A stretch of DNA of 64,000 nucleotides from Thalassospira profundimaris. Lineage in GTDB: Bacteria > Pseudomonadota > Alphaproteobacteria > Rhodospirillales > Thalassospiraceae. A model generated the notes under the pieces. That model worked only from the letters and a program-made list of their open reading frames with translations. It did not search any database and was not told the origin of the DNA. The stretch lies in the NCBI RefSeq assembly GCF_003326675.1, contig NZ_JPWF01000005.1, positions 62,001 through 126,000 on the forward strand, read 5' to 3'. Of the stretch, positions 38,564 to 47,600 are shown one piece after another (the first letter of the stretch is position 1; every line of letters begins with the position of its first letter). Made by a program: the position numbers and the translations under genes.

Positions 38564-39589
38564 CTAAAGCGACTGCGCAACTTTGACGGCAAGATCAACC
38601 ATCCGGCAGACATACCCCCACTCATTGTCATACCAGGCCAGTATTTTGACCTGACGTTTATCGATTACCATGGTCGATCCGGCATCAATGATCGAAGAAC
38701 GACTGTCATTAAGGTAATCAACGCTGACCAGAGGCCGGTCTTCATAGCCGAGAATACCGGCAAGATAGGTTTCCGATGCCTCGCGCATCAGGTCATTGAC
38801 AGTTTCCGCATCGGTATCGCAGGAAACTTCAAACACACAATCGGTCAGTGACGCATTAAGCAGTGGTACACGTACCGCAATCCCGTTCAATTTGCCCTTA
38901 AGTTCCGGGTAAATCATCGTGATTGCGGTCGCCGACCCGGTACTGGTCGGGATCAGTGATTGCAGACACGACCGTGCCCGGCGCAGGTCGCTATGGGGCA
39001 AGTCGACCACCGACTGGGTATTGGTAACGTCATGGATGGTGGTGATAGATCCATGCACAATGCCAAGCTTTTCGTGGATGACCTTGACGACCGGGGCAAG
39101 GCAATTGGTGGTGCAGCTTGCCGCGGTTAAAAGGTGATGGATCGCCGGATCATAAAGATCATCATTGACCCCATAGACGATGTTAAGCGCACCTTCCTTG
39201 ACCGGGGCGGCGACAATTACTTTTTTCACACCCTGATCAAAATAGGGCTGAAGCGTTTCGGGTGTTTTGAATTTGCCGGTACATTCCAGAACAATATCGC
39301 AACCCATCCCGACCCAGTTGGTGTCGCCCGGTGTGGCATTTTCTGAAAATGAAATCTTGTGGGTTTGACCAATCACCACCTGATTGTCGATGTAATCAAC
39401 GCGGTTGGGCCAGCGGCCATGCACGGAATCAAATTCCAGAAGATGGGCCGCGGTTTTCGCCCCGCCCTTGATTTCATTGATATGGACAAATTCAAGGTTC
39501 GGGTGGTCCCAGCCCGCCCGCAGAACCAGCCGCCCCATACGCCCAAAACCGTTAATGCCAATGCGGATTTTCTTGTTCATATCGGTCAT
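38564..39589 (-). CDS. ArsJ-associated glyceraldehyde-3-phosphate dehydrogenase
   Basis: A 341-residue GAPDH. The N-terminal NAD-binding [19 protein letters not shown], the catalytic Cys in [16 protein letters not shown] and the C-terminal [16 protein letters not shown] are intact. Sitting between acr3 and arsJ, it is likely the dedicated enzyme that turns arsenate and G3P into 1-arseno-3-phosphoglycerate for ArsJ. The start could be 39589 or ATG 39580; the acr3 stop is 14 bases upstream. It is not expected to be the main glycolytic enzyme. Confidence 0.93.
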   Translation of the reverse strand: MTDMNKKIRIGINGFGRMGRLVLRAGWDHPNLEFVHINEIKGGAKTAAHLLEFDSVHGRWPNRVDYIDNQVVIGQTHKISFSENATPGDTNWVGMGCDIVLECTGKFKTPETLQPYFDQGVKKVIVAAPVKEGALNIVYGVNDDLYDPAIHHLLTAASCTTNCLAPVVKVIHEKLGIVHGSITTIHDVTNTQSVVDLPHSDLRRARSCLQSLIPTSTGSATAITMIYPELKGKLNGIAVRVPLLNASLTDCVFEVSCDTDAETVNDLMREASETYLAGILGYEDRPLVSVDYLNDSRSSIIDAGSTMVIDKRQVKILAWYDNEWGYVCRMVDLAVKVAQSL

Positions 39590-39603
39590 CCAAAAACAGG
39601 AAA

Positions 39604-40671
39604 TCAGTTTGGTTTGGTGGGGGCATGTGCGAACCAGTCACGTGACCGGTTGGCAATCGCGACAAGTGACAGCATCACCGGCACTTCGACCAGAACGCCA
39701 ACCACAGTGGCCAACGCAGCACCCGATGAAAACCCGAACAGGCCAATCGCGGTCGCAACCGCCAGCTCAAAGAAGTTCGAAGCACCAATCATTGCCGAGG
39801 GGGCGGCGATCCTGTGTTCGACCCCAAGAATCTTGTTGGCTACATAGGCGATGGCGGCAATGAAATAGGTCTGCAAAATGATCGGCACAGCCAAAAGGGC
39901 GATGATCATTGGCTGGGCAATGATCTGTTGCCCCTGAAAGGCAAACAGCAAGACCAGTGTTGCAAGCAACGCAATCATCGAAAGCGGTTTAAGCTTGGCA
40001 TCAAATGCATTGAACCGATCAATCCCGCCCGTCATCAACCGGTTTCGGATCACCTGACCGACAATCACCGGAATGACGATAAAGGCGACAACCGAAATGG
40101 TCAGGGTTTCCCAAGGAATGGTAATTGCCGAAATGCCAAGCAACAGGGCGACAATCGGGGCAAAGGCAAAAATCATGATGGTGTCATTCAGGGCAACCTG
40201 CGTCAGGGTGAAATTCGCATCCCCCTTGGTCAGGTGCGACCAGACAAACACCATCGCTGTACACGGTGCTGCCCCCAAAAGGATCAGGCCTGCGATATAG
40301 CTTTCAATCTGTGCCTCGGGCAAAAGCGGGCGGAACAGAAATCCGATAAACAGCCAGCCAAGGGCGGCCATGGTGAACGGTTTGATCAGCCAGTTGACGC
40401 CAAGCGTCACGCCAATGCCCCGCCACTGGCGGCTTACTTCATGTAATGCGCCAAAATCGACCTTCATCAGCATCGGCACGATCATCAACCAGATCAGAAT
40501 CGTCACCGGCAAATTGATTTCATAGGCTGTCAGATTGCCAATCGCCTGAAACTGATCGGGCAAAAGTTGTCCCAGAACGATGCCAACAACGATGCTGGCC
40601 GCGACCCAGACGGTCAAATACCGTTCAAAGATGCCCATTGGCGACGAGGTGTTTTCACGATCTGCGGCCAT
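39604..40671 (-). CDS. acr3: Arsenite efflux permease Acr3
   Basis: A permease of about 355 residues of the ACR3 (BASS-like) family, exporting As(III). The conserved Cys is in [21 protein letters not shown], and the Glu-bearing helix reads [24 protein letters not shown]. About ten helices are visible. The ATG at 40671 lies two bases past the arsR stop codon; an ATG at 40683 would overlap arsR and is less favoured by the AGGA upstream. It forms an operon with the other ars genes. Confidence 0.93.
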   Translation of the reverse strand: MAADRENTSSPMGIFERYLTVWVAASIVVGIVLGQLLPDQFQAIGNLTAYEINLPVTILIWLMIVPMLMKVDFGALHEVSRQWRGIGVTLGVNWLIKPFTMAALGWLFIGFLFRPLLPEAQIESYIAGLILLGAAPCTAMVFVWSHLTKGDANFTLTQVALNDTIMIFAFAPIVALLLGISAITIPWETLTISVVAFIVIPVIVGQVIRNRLMTGGIDRFNAFDAKLKPLSMIALLATLVLLFAFQGQQIIAQPMIIALLAVPIILQTYFIAAIAYVANKILGVEHRIAAPSAMIGASNFFELAVATAIGLFGFSSGAALATVVGVLVEVPVMLSLVAIANRSRDWFAHAPTKPN

Positions 40672-40673
40672 GG

Positions 40674-41009
40674 CTAGCAACATCCTGTTTTGGTTTTGCT
40701 GGTCGGAAGACCGCAAAGTTCGGGTTGTCCCTGACAGCAATCATCGGCCAGAAATCCCAAAAGATCGCGCATGACCTCGGGCACAATCCGGTAAATGATC
40801 GACCTGCCTTCCCGGGTGCTGCTGATCAGTCCGGCTTGGCTAAGTGTCGTCAGATGCGATGACATCGTATTGTGTGGAATGGCGATCAGGCGCGCGATTT
40901 CACCTGCGGCGATACCGTCATTCCCTGCGCGCACCAAAAGACGAAATGCCGCCAGTCGGTGATCCTGTGCCAATGCGCCTAGGGCGCTGATTGCTTGTTT
41001 TGTTTCCAT
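40674..41009 (-). CDS. arsR: ArsR family repressor (first copy)
   Basis: A 111-residue winged-helix metalloregulator. The HTH reads AGEIARLIAIPHNTMSSHLTTLSQAGLI, so the As(III)-binding Cys pair of E. coli ArsR in this helix is absent. Instead the C-terminal tail has DDCCQGQPELC and a terminal CC, which may form the As site as in other C-terminal-type ArsR proteins. It would repress its own operon and release on arsenite binding. The ATG at 41009 lies inside the operator-like repeat and lacks a Shine-Dalgarno, so the mRNA may be leaderless. Confidence 0.88.
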   Translation of the reverse strand: METKQAISALGALAQDHRLAAFRLLVRAGNDGIAAGEIARLIAIPHNTMSSHLTTLSQAGLISSTREGRSIIYRIVPEVMRDLLGFLADDCCQGQPELCGLPTSKTKTGCC

Positions 41010-41031
41010 ATGTCGGGAAATATCGACATAT
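41008..41031 (-). promoter_or_regulatory. Operator-like palindrome and promoter of the arsR-acr3 operon
   Basis: ATATGTCG (41008-41015) and CGACATAT (41024-41031) form a perfect 8-bp inverted repeat around eight bases. On the minus strand a TTGCCA (41040-41045) and TATTTC (41017-41022) are spaced 17 bp, so the repeat would cover the -10 and the start codon. It is a likely ArsR binding site. Confidence 0.65.
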
Positions 41032-41148
41032 TTGCTTTCTGGCAAGTGACATTTCCGTGTCAGGCTGCTAACGGGAAAGGGTCACGCGCGGAAAACTCAG
41101 GAAATAGTTCAGTTATTCAGTTGGTTGAAGGGCTATCGAAGAAATATG

Positions 41149-41173
41149 TTTAAATAACTAGAAATATAGTTAT
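41149..41173 (+). promoter_or_regulatory. Operator-like palindrome of the second arsR
   Basis: ATAACTA (41154-41160) and TAGTTAT (41167-41173) form a perfect 7-bp inverted repeat. TTGAAG (41125-41130) and TTTAAA (41149-41154), 18 bp apart, make a plausible promoter whose -10 overlaps the repeat. It lies 10 bases before the arsR start and differs in sequence from the first operator. Confidence 0.6.
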
Positions 41174-41182
41174 GATTGAGGC

Positions 41183-41542
41183 ATGAAAGAAAAAGACATC
41201 GCACCTGCCTTTGCGGCACTGGGGCACGAAGCCCGTTTGAAAATCTATCGCCAACTGGTCAAGGCCGGGCGTGATGGATTGAATATTGGCGATATTGGCC
41301 GCTTGCTTGGCCTGCCGGCATCGACCCTGTCGCATCATCTGGGCACGCTGGTTCAGGCCGGTCTGGTGACACAGGAAAAACAGGGGCGTGAAACCCGCAA
41401 TCGTGCGGATTTTGACGTGATGCAGAATATTGTCGGCTTCATCGCCGATGAATGTTGCAGCGGTGTTGATCTTTCACCCTTGTCGCCACACGGTTCCACG
41501 TCGGAAACCGCAAACAACAAGGATTCCAAGGCCCCTGCATAG
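41183..41542 (+). CDS. arsR: ArsR family repressor (second copy)
   Basis: A 119-residue winged-helix regulator divergent from the first arsR. The HTH is IGDIGRLLGLPASTLSHHLGTLVQAGLV; adjacent cysteines in ADECCSGVD after the wing are probable arsenic ligands. The tail is polar and low in complexity. GAGG precedes the ATG. Its pairing with arsP suggests it senses trivalent organoarsenicals or arsenite; that is inference. A terminator overlaps its stop codon. Confidence 0.88.
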   Translation: MKEKDIAPAFAALGHEARLKIYRQLVKAGRDGLNIGDIGRLLGLPASTLSHHLGTLVQAGLVTQEKQGRETRNRADFDVMQNIVGFIADECCSGVDLSPLSPHGSTSETANNKDSKAPA

Positions 41543-41557
41543 ATGGGCCTTTTATTT
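41528..41557 (+). terminator. Terminator overlapping the second arsR stop codon
   Basis: AAGGCCC (41528-41534) and GGGCCTT (41545-41551) pair around a loop that contains the arsR stop codon. TTTTATTT follows. It lies between arsR and arsP, which begins about 35 bases on. Confidence 0.65.
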
Positions 41558-41565
41558 GGGATAAT

Positions 41566-41572
41566 ATAACTA
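41566..41572 (+). promoter_or_regulatory. Repeat of the ArsR operator half-site before arsP
   Basis: ATAACTA, the exact left arm of the 41154-41173 palindrome, recurs 20-26 bases before the arsP start. The right arm is degenerate. It may allow separate ArsR control of arsP. Confidence 0.4.
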
Positions 41573-41591
41573 ATTTTCTAGGGATATGGAT

Positions 41592-42629
41592 ATGACTGCC
41601 CTGACATTGCAACTTCGCCGTATCGGCGTTTCGGCCCGACGTTTTGATCGGGTTTTGTTGGCGGGACTGGCCATTTTGTTGGCGGTCTATCTGTTTGATC
41701 CTGTTCAACTGGTGCCAAGCATCGAATTTACCTTTGATGCCTTTATCGGGACCGCGCCCTATTTGCTGCTTTCCATCGGGATTGCGGCCTATGCCACGGC
41801 AAGCGGAGCCGATAATCTGATTTCGCGGGCCTTCGCCGGGCATCCGGTGCGTATGGTCTTTACCGCTGCCGCCTTTGGGGCCTTGTCACCGTTCTGTTCT
41901 TGCGGGGTTATTCCGCTAATTGCGGCCCTGCTTGCCATGGGGGTTCCGCTTGCCCCGGTTATGGCATTCTGGCTGGCGTCGCCGGTGATTGATCCGGCGA
42001 TGTTTGTTTTGACGGCGGGTACATTGGGAACCGACTTTGCGGTGATCAAGCTGATTGCTGCCATCGCGCTTGGTCTGATGGGCGGGTTTGTCACCATGTG
42101 GCTGATGGGACGCGGCTTCCTGTCTGATCCGCTGCGCGAAGGGGTTGGCAATGGTGGCTGCGGCGGGGCAAAGATCCGCGCCCCCAAAGATGTCGTGTGG
42201 AAATTCTGGCAGGATGGCGACCGTGTGACCAAGTTCCGCAAATCGGCCATTGCCAACGTGATTTTTCTTGGAAAGTGGATGGGTTTTGCCTTTTTGCTTG
42301 AAAGCATGATGGTTGCCTATATCCCGGCCGAAGGAGTTAGTGGTCTGCTGGGTGGCGAAGGTGTCGGGCCGATTGCCATTGCAACCCTTGTCGGTGTTCC
42401 GGCCTATTTGAACGGCTATGCCGCCCTTCCGGTGATGCAGGGACTTATTGCCCAAGGGATGCAGTCAGGCGCGGCGATGGCGTTTCTGGTCGCAGGCGGC
42501 GTGTCATCGATCCCGGCGGCAATTGCGGTCTTTGCGCTTGTGAAACGGCCGGTTTTTGCCCTTTATCTGGCCTATGCACTGGTCGGATCGTTTGTAATCG
42601 GGGTGGTTTCGCGGGTTTGGCTGGCCTGA
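41592..42629 (+). CDS. arsP: ArsP-like organoarsenical efflux permease
   Basis: A permease of about 345 residues in the ArsP/DUF318 family. Conserved cysteines are in SPFCSCGVIPLIAALLAMG, the family signature; a further Cys is in the GNGGCGGAK loop. Eight or more helices are visible (for example LLAGLAILLAVYLFDPVQLV). Known ArsP proteins export trivalent methyl- and aromatic arsenicals. AGGG lies eight bases before the ATG at 41592; an ATG two codons earlier is possible. Confidence 0.85.
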   Translation: MTALTLQLRRIGVSARRFDRVLLAGLAILLAVYLFDPVQLVPSIEFTFDAFIGTAPYLLLSIGIAAYATASGADNLISRAFAGHPVRMVFTAAAFGALSPFCSCGVIPLIAALLAMGVPLAPVMAFWLASPVIDPAMFVLTAGTLGTDFAVIKLIAAIALGLMGGFVTMWLMGRGFLSDPLREGVGNGGCGGAKIRAPKDVVWKFWQDGDRVTKFRKSAIANVIFLGKWMGFAFLLESMMVAYIPAEGVSGLLGGEGVGPIAIATLVGVPAYLNGYAALPVMQGLIAQGMQSGAAMAFLVAGGVSSIPAAIAVFALVKRPVFALYLAYALVGSFVIGVVSRVWLA

Positions 42630-42732
42630 ACGGCCCGATACATGGCCGATATGATGATTTCACGGTGGCAATGGCTGTAAAAATCGCTACATTGCGCGCC
42701 AAGAAATTCATATCGGATTAAAGTTGATAACC

Positions 42733-44328
42733 ATGTCGATGATTGACCAGCAGGTATCGCGTCGCCGTACCTTTGCCATCATTGCCCACCCGGATGCGGG
42801 TAAAACGACCCTGACCGAAAAGCTGCTGCTGTTCGGGGGTGCCATTCAGATGGCCGGTGCGGTGAAGGCGAAAAAGGAACAGCGTGGCGCACGTTCGGAC
42901 TTCATGAAGATCGAACAGGATCGCGGTATTTCCGTGTCTTCGGCTGTGATGACCTTCGAGTTTGAAGAAAATATCTTCAACCTGCTTGATACGCCGGGCC
43001 ACGAAGACTTTTCCGAAGATACCTATCGCGTTCTGACCGCGGTTGATTCCGCTGTCATGGTGATTGACGGTGCAAAGGGCATCGAGGCCCAGACGCGCAA
43101 GCTGTTTGAAGTCTGTCGTCTGCGTGACGTGCCGATCACGACATTTGTTAACAAGCTTGACCGTGAAGCCCGTGATTCGTTCGAACTGATTGATCAGATC
43201 GAACAGGACCTTGCACTTGACGTGTCGCCGGTAACATGGCCGATCGGGTCGGGTCGTGATTTCCATGGCTGTTACGATCTGGTCAATGATCAGCTTCTGT
43301 TCATGGAAAAAGGCGGCAATGTCGTCAAGGAAGCCATTCCGATCAAAGGCCTTGATGATCCCAAGCTTGATGAACTGATCCCGGATTACCTTCTTGAGAA
43401 GCTTCGCGAAGAAGTCGAAATGGTGCGCGAAATCTGCCCGCCATTTGATCTGCAAAGCTACCGCGAAGGGCATCTGACGCCGGTCTTCTTTGGGTCGGCG
43501 GTCAATAACTTTGGCGTGCGCGAATTGTTGCGCGGCATTGGCGAAATCGCACCGACCCCGCGCCCGCAGGAAGCGGCAACGCGACTGGTTGATGCGGCCG
43601 AGCCAAAGGTGGCGGGCTTTGTGTTCAAGGTTCAGGCCAATATTGACCCGAACCATCGTGACCGCATTGCATTCATTCGTCTGTGTTCCGGTCATTTCAA
43701 ACGCGGCATGAAGCTTAAGCATGTCCGTGCTGGCAAACAGATGGCGGTGCATAACCCGATGCTGTTCTTTGCCAATGAGCGTGACATCGCCGAGGAAGCA
43801 TGGCCGGGTGACATTATCGGTATTCCGAACCACGGCACATTGCGTATTGGTGATACCCTGACCGAGGGCGAAGACCTTCGCTTCCGCGGTGTTCCGGCCT
43901 TTGCCCCGGAATTGCTGCAAAAGGTTCGTCTTGATGATCCGCTTAAGGGCAAACATCTTCAGCGTGCCCTTGAACAGCTTGCCGAAGAAGGTGCATCCCA
44001 GGTCTTTAAACCGATGATGGGTGCAGACTGGATCGTCGGTGTGGTCGGACAGCTTCAGTTTGAAGTTCTGAAAGAACGCATCTCGGCTGAATATGGCATC
44101 AAGGTTCATTTCGAACAGACCCCGGCCTATGCGGCACGCTGGGTTGTTGGTGATGATCCCCTTGAGATTAAAAAGTTCCGTGATTCAAACCAGTCGGCAC
44201 TGTTTGAAGACCATGACGAAACACTGGTCTTCATCGCACGTAACGCCTGGCACCTTGAAACCACACAGCGCGACTGGCCGAACCTGAAATTCGAAGCCAC
44301 CCGCGAACAGAACATGGTCGCTGCCTAG
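42733..44328 (+). CDS. prfC: Peptide chain release factor 3
   Basis: A 531-residue RF3 GTPase that recycles RF1 and RF2 from the ribosome. G1 AHPDAGKTT, G3 DTPGHEDF and G4 NKLD are present, as are the beta-barrel domain II and RF3 domain III (GVVGQLQFEVLKERISAEYG). The ATG at 42733 is chosen over an upstream TTG. The next gene begins two bases after its stop, which suggests coupled transcription even though the functions appear unrelated. Confidence 0.96.
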   Translation: MSMIDQQVSRRRTFAIIAHPDAGKTTLTEKLLLFGGAIQMAGAVKAKKEQRGARSDFMKIEQDRGISVSSAVMTFEFEENIFNLLDTPGHEDFSEDTYRVLTAVDSAVMVIDGAKGIEAQTRKLFEVCRLRDVPITTFVNKLDREARDSFELIDQIEQDLALDVSPVTWPIGSGRDFHGCYDLVNDQLLFMEKGGNVVKEAIPIKGLDDPKLDELIPDYLLEKLREEVEMVREICPPFDLQSYREGHLTPVFFGSAVNNFGVRELLRGIGEIAPTPRPQEAATRLVDAAEPKVAGFVFKVQANIDPNHRDRIAFIRLCSGHFKRGMKLKHVRAGKQMAVHNPMLFFANERDIAEEAWPGDIIGIPNHGTLRIGDTLTEGEDLRFRGVPAFAPELLQKVRLDDPLKGKHLQRALEQLAEEGASQVFKPMMGADWIVGVVGQLQFEVLKERISAEYGIKVHFEQTPAYAARWVVGDDPLEIKKFRDSNQSALFEDHDETLVFIARNAWHLETTQRDWPNLKFEATREQNMVAA

Positions 44329-44330
44329 GC

Positions 44331-45374
44331 ATGAACATGCCGGCACAGACACAACAAAACAGGATGGCGGCAATCGATGGATTGCGCGCCATCGCTGTTT
44401 TGATGGTGGTAGCTTTTCATTATCTTGGCCGCTGGCCCAATGATTTCACCGGGCTTTCATTTGCGCCGATGTTTGAATTTGGCTGGCTTGGTGTTGATCT
44501 TTTCTTTGTCATCAGTGGCTATTGCATTGCCATGACGGCGGAACGGACCGGATCACTTGCAACATTCTGGGGACGGCGTTTCGGGCGAATTTATCCGGCC
44601 TATGTCGCGGGCGTGATCCTGACCTTTGCGCTGGTCAGCTATTTTGGCCTGCCGGACAGGGAAGTTACGATTGTTCAGGCGTTGGGAAATCTTCTTTTCC
44701 TTAATGCCGCCATCATGCCGCCCGTGGATGGCGTGTATTGGAGCCTGATCGTCGAGCTTAAATTCTACTTTATCTATGGCTTCCTGCTGTGCATCAGCCG
44801 CCGCCCGTCGATCATTCTGGGCGGAATGGTTGGTTTGTTTGCCGTCGGGCTTGGATTACGTCTTGTCGGGATTGATCATTTTGACCGGATCATCCGGCCG
44901 GAACATATCATCCTGTTCCTGATCGGGGCGGCCCTGTTCTTTGCCCATACCCGGGATTCAGACGCGCAGAAGCGTCGTTATTCCCTGCTTGCTGTTCTGG
45001 CCTATCTCGCAAGTTTCACCACCGGCGCCTATGACGCGGTGGTGCCTTATGCGGCTGTGACGCTTTTGGTTGGTATTGTTGTTATCGCCACGCGGCGCTT
45101 GCCGGTACTGAGTATTCTTTGGCCGGTCGGCCTGATTTCTTATAGCTGGTATCTGCTGCATCAGAATATCGGCCTGGTGATCATTCGTGCTGCGACCGAT
45201 GCCGGATTTGGCGATGCACTGGCCGTTGCCTGTGCGGCGACCGGAACGCTTGCTTTGTCGGTGGGGTTGTATTTCGCCTTTGAAAATCGCACCATCCGCA
45301 AGGCGGCCAACCAGTTGTTTGAAAAGATATTCTCTATCCTCAAACTCAACCGGTTGGCCAAACAGCCTGCGTAA
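44331..45374 (+). CDS. Acyltransferase 3 family membrane protein (OafA/YrhL-like)
   Basis: A 347-residue integral membrane acyltransferase. The N-terminal IDGLRAIAVLMVVAFHYLG with the catalytic His, the GWLGVDLFFVISGYCIA segment and FWGRRFGRIYPAYVAG are family signatures; about ten helices follow. Such enzymes acetylate or succinylate surface polysaccharides or other extracellular glycans. The acceptor is unknown. It follows prfC by two bases and converges on azlD. Confidence 0.9.
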   Translation: MNMPAQTQQNRMAAIDGLRAIAVLMVVAFHYLGRWPNDFTGLSFAPMFEFGWLGVDLFFVISGYCIAMTAERTGSLATFWGRRFGRIYPAYVAGVILTFALVSYFGLPDREVTIVQALGNLLFLNAAIMPPVDGVYWSLIVELKFYFIYGFLLCISRRPSIILGGMVGLFAVGLGLRLVGIDHFDRIIRPEHIILFLIGAALFFAHTRDSDAQKRRYSLLAVLAYLASFTTGAYDAVVPYAAVTLLVGIVVIATRRLPVLSILWPVGLISYSWYLLHQNIGLVIIRAATDAGFGDALAVACAATGTLALSVGLYFAFENRTIRKAANQLFEKIFSILKLNRLAKQPA

Positions 45375-45386
45375 TAGGTGGGGTAA

Positions 45387-45713
45387 CTAGCCGAAGAAAT
45401 ATCGGCCAATACCCACCAAAACCATCCCGACAGCCATTGCCGCAAACAGGTTACGTGCAAGCGCCATGGTAACGACGGTGGCAACCGCACCGGCAATGCC
45501 AATCGCACCGGCCGAAAGCGCACTTGGCACCCAGACCGAAATCAGAACCGCACCGGGAAGACGTTCAAGCACATGGGCCCAGCGGCCATGTTGCGGCAAA
45601 CGATCCGCCATCAAAAGTCCGCCCAGACGCATGCCATATGTTACGGCCGCCATGCCAAGGATGGTCAGAACGGCTTCAAGGCTGAAACTTGTCAGATCAG
45701 GGAACTGGTTCAT
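45387..45713 (-). CDS. azlD: AzlD family amino-acid exporter subunit
   Basis: A 108-residue four-helix membrane protein of the AzlD family (FSLEAVLTILGMAAVTYGMRLGG; LPGAVLISVWVPSAL). With AzlC it forms a branched-chain amino-acid exporter. Its ATG overlaps the azlC stop (ATGA), so the two are translationally coupled. Confidence 0.9.
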   Translation of the reverse strand: MNQFPDLTSFSLEAVLTILGMAAVTYGMRLGGLLMADRLPQHGRWAHVLERLPGAVLISVWVPSALSAGAIGIAGAVATVVTMALARNLFAAMAVGMVLVGIGRYFFG

Positions 45714-46531
45714 TTGCTGGCCTCCGGGCTGAGGGAGCCTGTGGTGCCAGTACCTTCCGGCGCGCCATAGGCTTCACGGCCTTCAACGGCAATTTCGGCT
45801 TCTAGGCTGTCATCATCCATATCGGGACGCCATGTCAGGGCGGCGGTGACAACACCGGCACCCGCACCGGCCAAAATTGACCAGGTGCCGGGCAGGGTGT
45901 AATGCCCGATGATGGATCCGATGGCGGCGGCCACCCACGGTAAAAGGTCAACCTTGCCCTTCCACATGCCGATGGTCAGGGCCGCAAACACAGCGGTAAA
46001 GGCGAAATCAAGCGCATAGACTTCGGGGTCGGGAATGCCACCACCCAGCAGGTAACCGGCGATATTGCCCGCTGCCCAGACAACACCAAGGAAGATACCA
46101 CCACCCAGCAGGAAGCCGGGATTGGCAAGATTTTCCTGGGTCATGGTCACAGCCCAGTTTTCATCGGCAACCATATGCATGCCGCAAATCTTGACCCACA
46201 GCGGGCGGCCCTTGAATACCGGGCGCAGGGAGGCACCAATCAGGATATAGCGCATATTGATCACGGCAGTGGCGACGATGATGGTCGCGGCCGGAATGGT
46301 TTCACGCCACAGATCAACCGATACAAATTGGGCTGATCCGGCAAAGACCGTCAGGCTCATGAAAAGAAGTTCGCCCAGCGACAATCCGCGCTGGGACGCA
46401 AGCACACCAAGTACCGCACCAAAGATGATGGTGCTGGGCAAAAGCGGCAGACAGGCAATCGCGCCGCGTCTGATGGTGTCAGGGTCGAAATGCCCGATCT
46501 GGGCAGGTCCGGGGCGTGACATTTCCGACAT
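45710..46531 (-). CDS. azlC: AzlC family amino-acid exporter
   Basis: A 273-residue membrane protein of the AzlC/LIV-E family. RRGAIACLPLLPSTIIFGAVLGVLA, FMSLTVFAGSAQFVSVDLW (GSAQ signature) and the HMVADENWAVTM motif are visible. It exports hydrophobic amino acids, with azlD as the small partner. A terminator-like hairpin lies only ten bases before the start. The LysR gene upstream on the same strand may regulate it. The C-terminal tail is acidic and polar. Confidence 0.9.
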   Translation of the reverse strand: MSEMSRPGPAQIGHFDPDTIRRGAIACLPLLPSTIIFGAVLGVLASQRGLSLGELLFMSLTVFAGSAQFVSVDLWRETIPAATIIVATAVINMRYILIGASLRPVFKGRPLWVKICGMHMVADENWAVTMTQENLANPGFLLGGGIFLGVVWAAGNIAGYLLGGGIPDPEVYALDFAFTAVFAALTIGMWKGKVDLLPWVAAAIGSIIGHYTLPGTWSILAGAGAGVVTAALTWRPDMDDDSLEAEIAVEGREAYGAPEGTGTTGSLSPEASK

Positions 46532-46540
46532 TTCCTATGG

Positions 46541-46574
46541 TTTTAAAGGCCGGTTCATTTTGGGGCGACCGGCC
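46541..46574 (-). terminator. Terminator-like hairpin just before azlC
   Basis: On the minus strand GGCCGGT (46568-46574) and ACCGGCC (46548-46554) pair and TTTAAAA follows. It may end the lysR transcript, but it lies ten bases from the azlC start and could act as an attenuator. A second hairpin (GGAGCC/GGCTCC, 46596-46617) lies just upstream. Confidence 0.55.
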
Positions 46575-46671
46575 ATTTTCAGTGATGGTGGGCGAGGAGC
46601 CAGTTTTTACAGGCTCCAATATGAGAGATAGGAGATAGGGCGTATTGGACGATATTGCTATTGTCGAATTT

Positions 46672-47580
46672 TCAATTCCGTGTCGCCCCGAAATCCTTGA
46701 TCAGAAGGTCCAAAAACAGCTCGGCGACCGGATCAAGCTGCTTGTTGGAATCAAAGCTGGCCTGAAACAGGGCTTCGACACAGAACTGTTCCGGGCGGAT
46801 CGGGCGCATCCGGCCCGTATCAACAAATTGTTTGGCGTAATGTTCGGGCAGATATCCCAAAAAAGCCCCGGATAGGATCAGGCGTGCCTCGCCCTCCATA
46901 TCCGAAACGGTGGCATGCGGGCGGGCAATTGCAAAATCCTTCAGGTCCCGGCCGAGCCAGAATTTCCGCCCGACAATCCTGAAACGGCGGATTTCATCAA
47001 TGTCGATGTCGCTGTCTGGTACTTTAAAAAGCGGATGGTCCGCCCCGCAATAAAACCGGTGCATTTCCGGGTAAAGTGGAATGTAACTGAGGCCGAGAAC
47101 GGTTTTGGGAAAGGCACAAATGCCAACCTGAATGGCGCCAGTGACGACTTCGCGCAGCAGATCATTGGGCGGATATGTGACGATATTCAGCGTCACATCG
47201 GGGGCGTGTTGCACAAAGCGCGCAATGGTTTGTTCGATCTGGCGCGCCCCGGGATCGGTGATGGTGTTGTCGGTCAGTCCGATGGTCAACGTACCGTTCA
47301 GCTTGTCACGCAGCGACCGCATTCTGGTTTCGTAATGTGCCACGGATTTGAACAGCCGGTGGGCTTCTTCAAACACCACCTGACCTTCGCGGGTCAGGGA
47401 AAATCCGCTGCGTCCGCGTTTGCAAAGGACAAAACCAAGTCTGGTTTCAAGTGCCGTGACATAGCTTGAGATGGTCGAAAGCGACAGGTTAAGTTCGCTT
47501 TGCGCAGCCGCAAATCCGCCCGCCTCGACGATGGTCAGGAAGATGCGCAAAAGCTTGAGATCGGTTTGTTCCATCGCCAT
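46672..47580 (-). CDS. LysR family transcriptional regulator
   Basis: A 302-residue LysR regulator. The HTH is KLLRIFLTIVEAGGFAAAQSELNLSLSTIS, followed by the dimer helix and an effector-binding domain (TLTIGLTDNTITDPGARQIEQ). The start at 47580 leaves the 9-bp palindrome in its own promoter region; ATG 47574 is an alternative. It is divergent from agmatinase (300 bases apart) and upstream of azlCD. Either could be a target. Effector unknown. Confidence 0.9.
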   Translation of the reverse strand: MAMEQTDLKLLRIFLTIVEAGGFAAAQSELNLSLSTISSYVTALETRLGFVLCKRGRSGFSLTREGQVVFEEAHRLFKSVAHYETRMRSLRDKLNGTLTIGLTDNTITDPGARQIEQTIARFVQHAPDVTLNIVTYPPNDLLREVVTGAIQVGICAFPKTVLGLSYIPLYPEMHRFYCGADHPLFKVPDSDIDIDEIRRFRIVGRKFWLGRDLKDFAIARPHATVSDMEGEARLILSGAFLGYLPEHYAKQFVDTGRMRPIRPEQFCVEALFQASFDSNKQLDPVAELFLDLLIKDFGATRN

Positions 47581-47600
47581 GACATGCGGTTCCGTATTAA

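Noticed and set aside
42718-44109. 463-codon open frame antisense to prfC
   Set aside because: Same codon-bias effect; prfC motifs are complete on the plus strand and the antisense product looks random.
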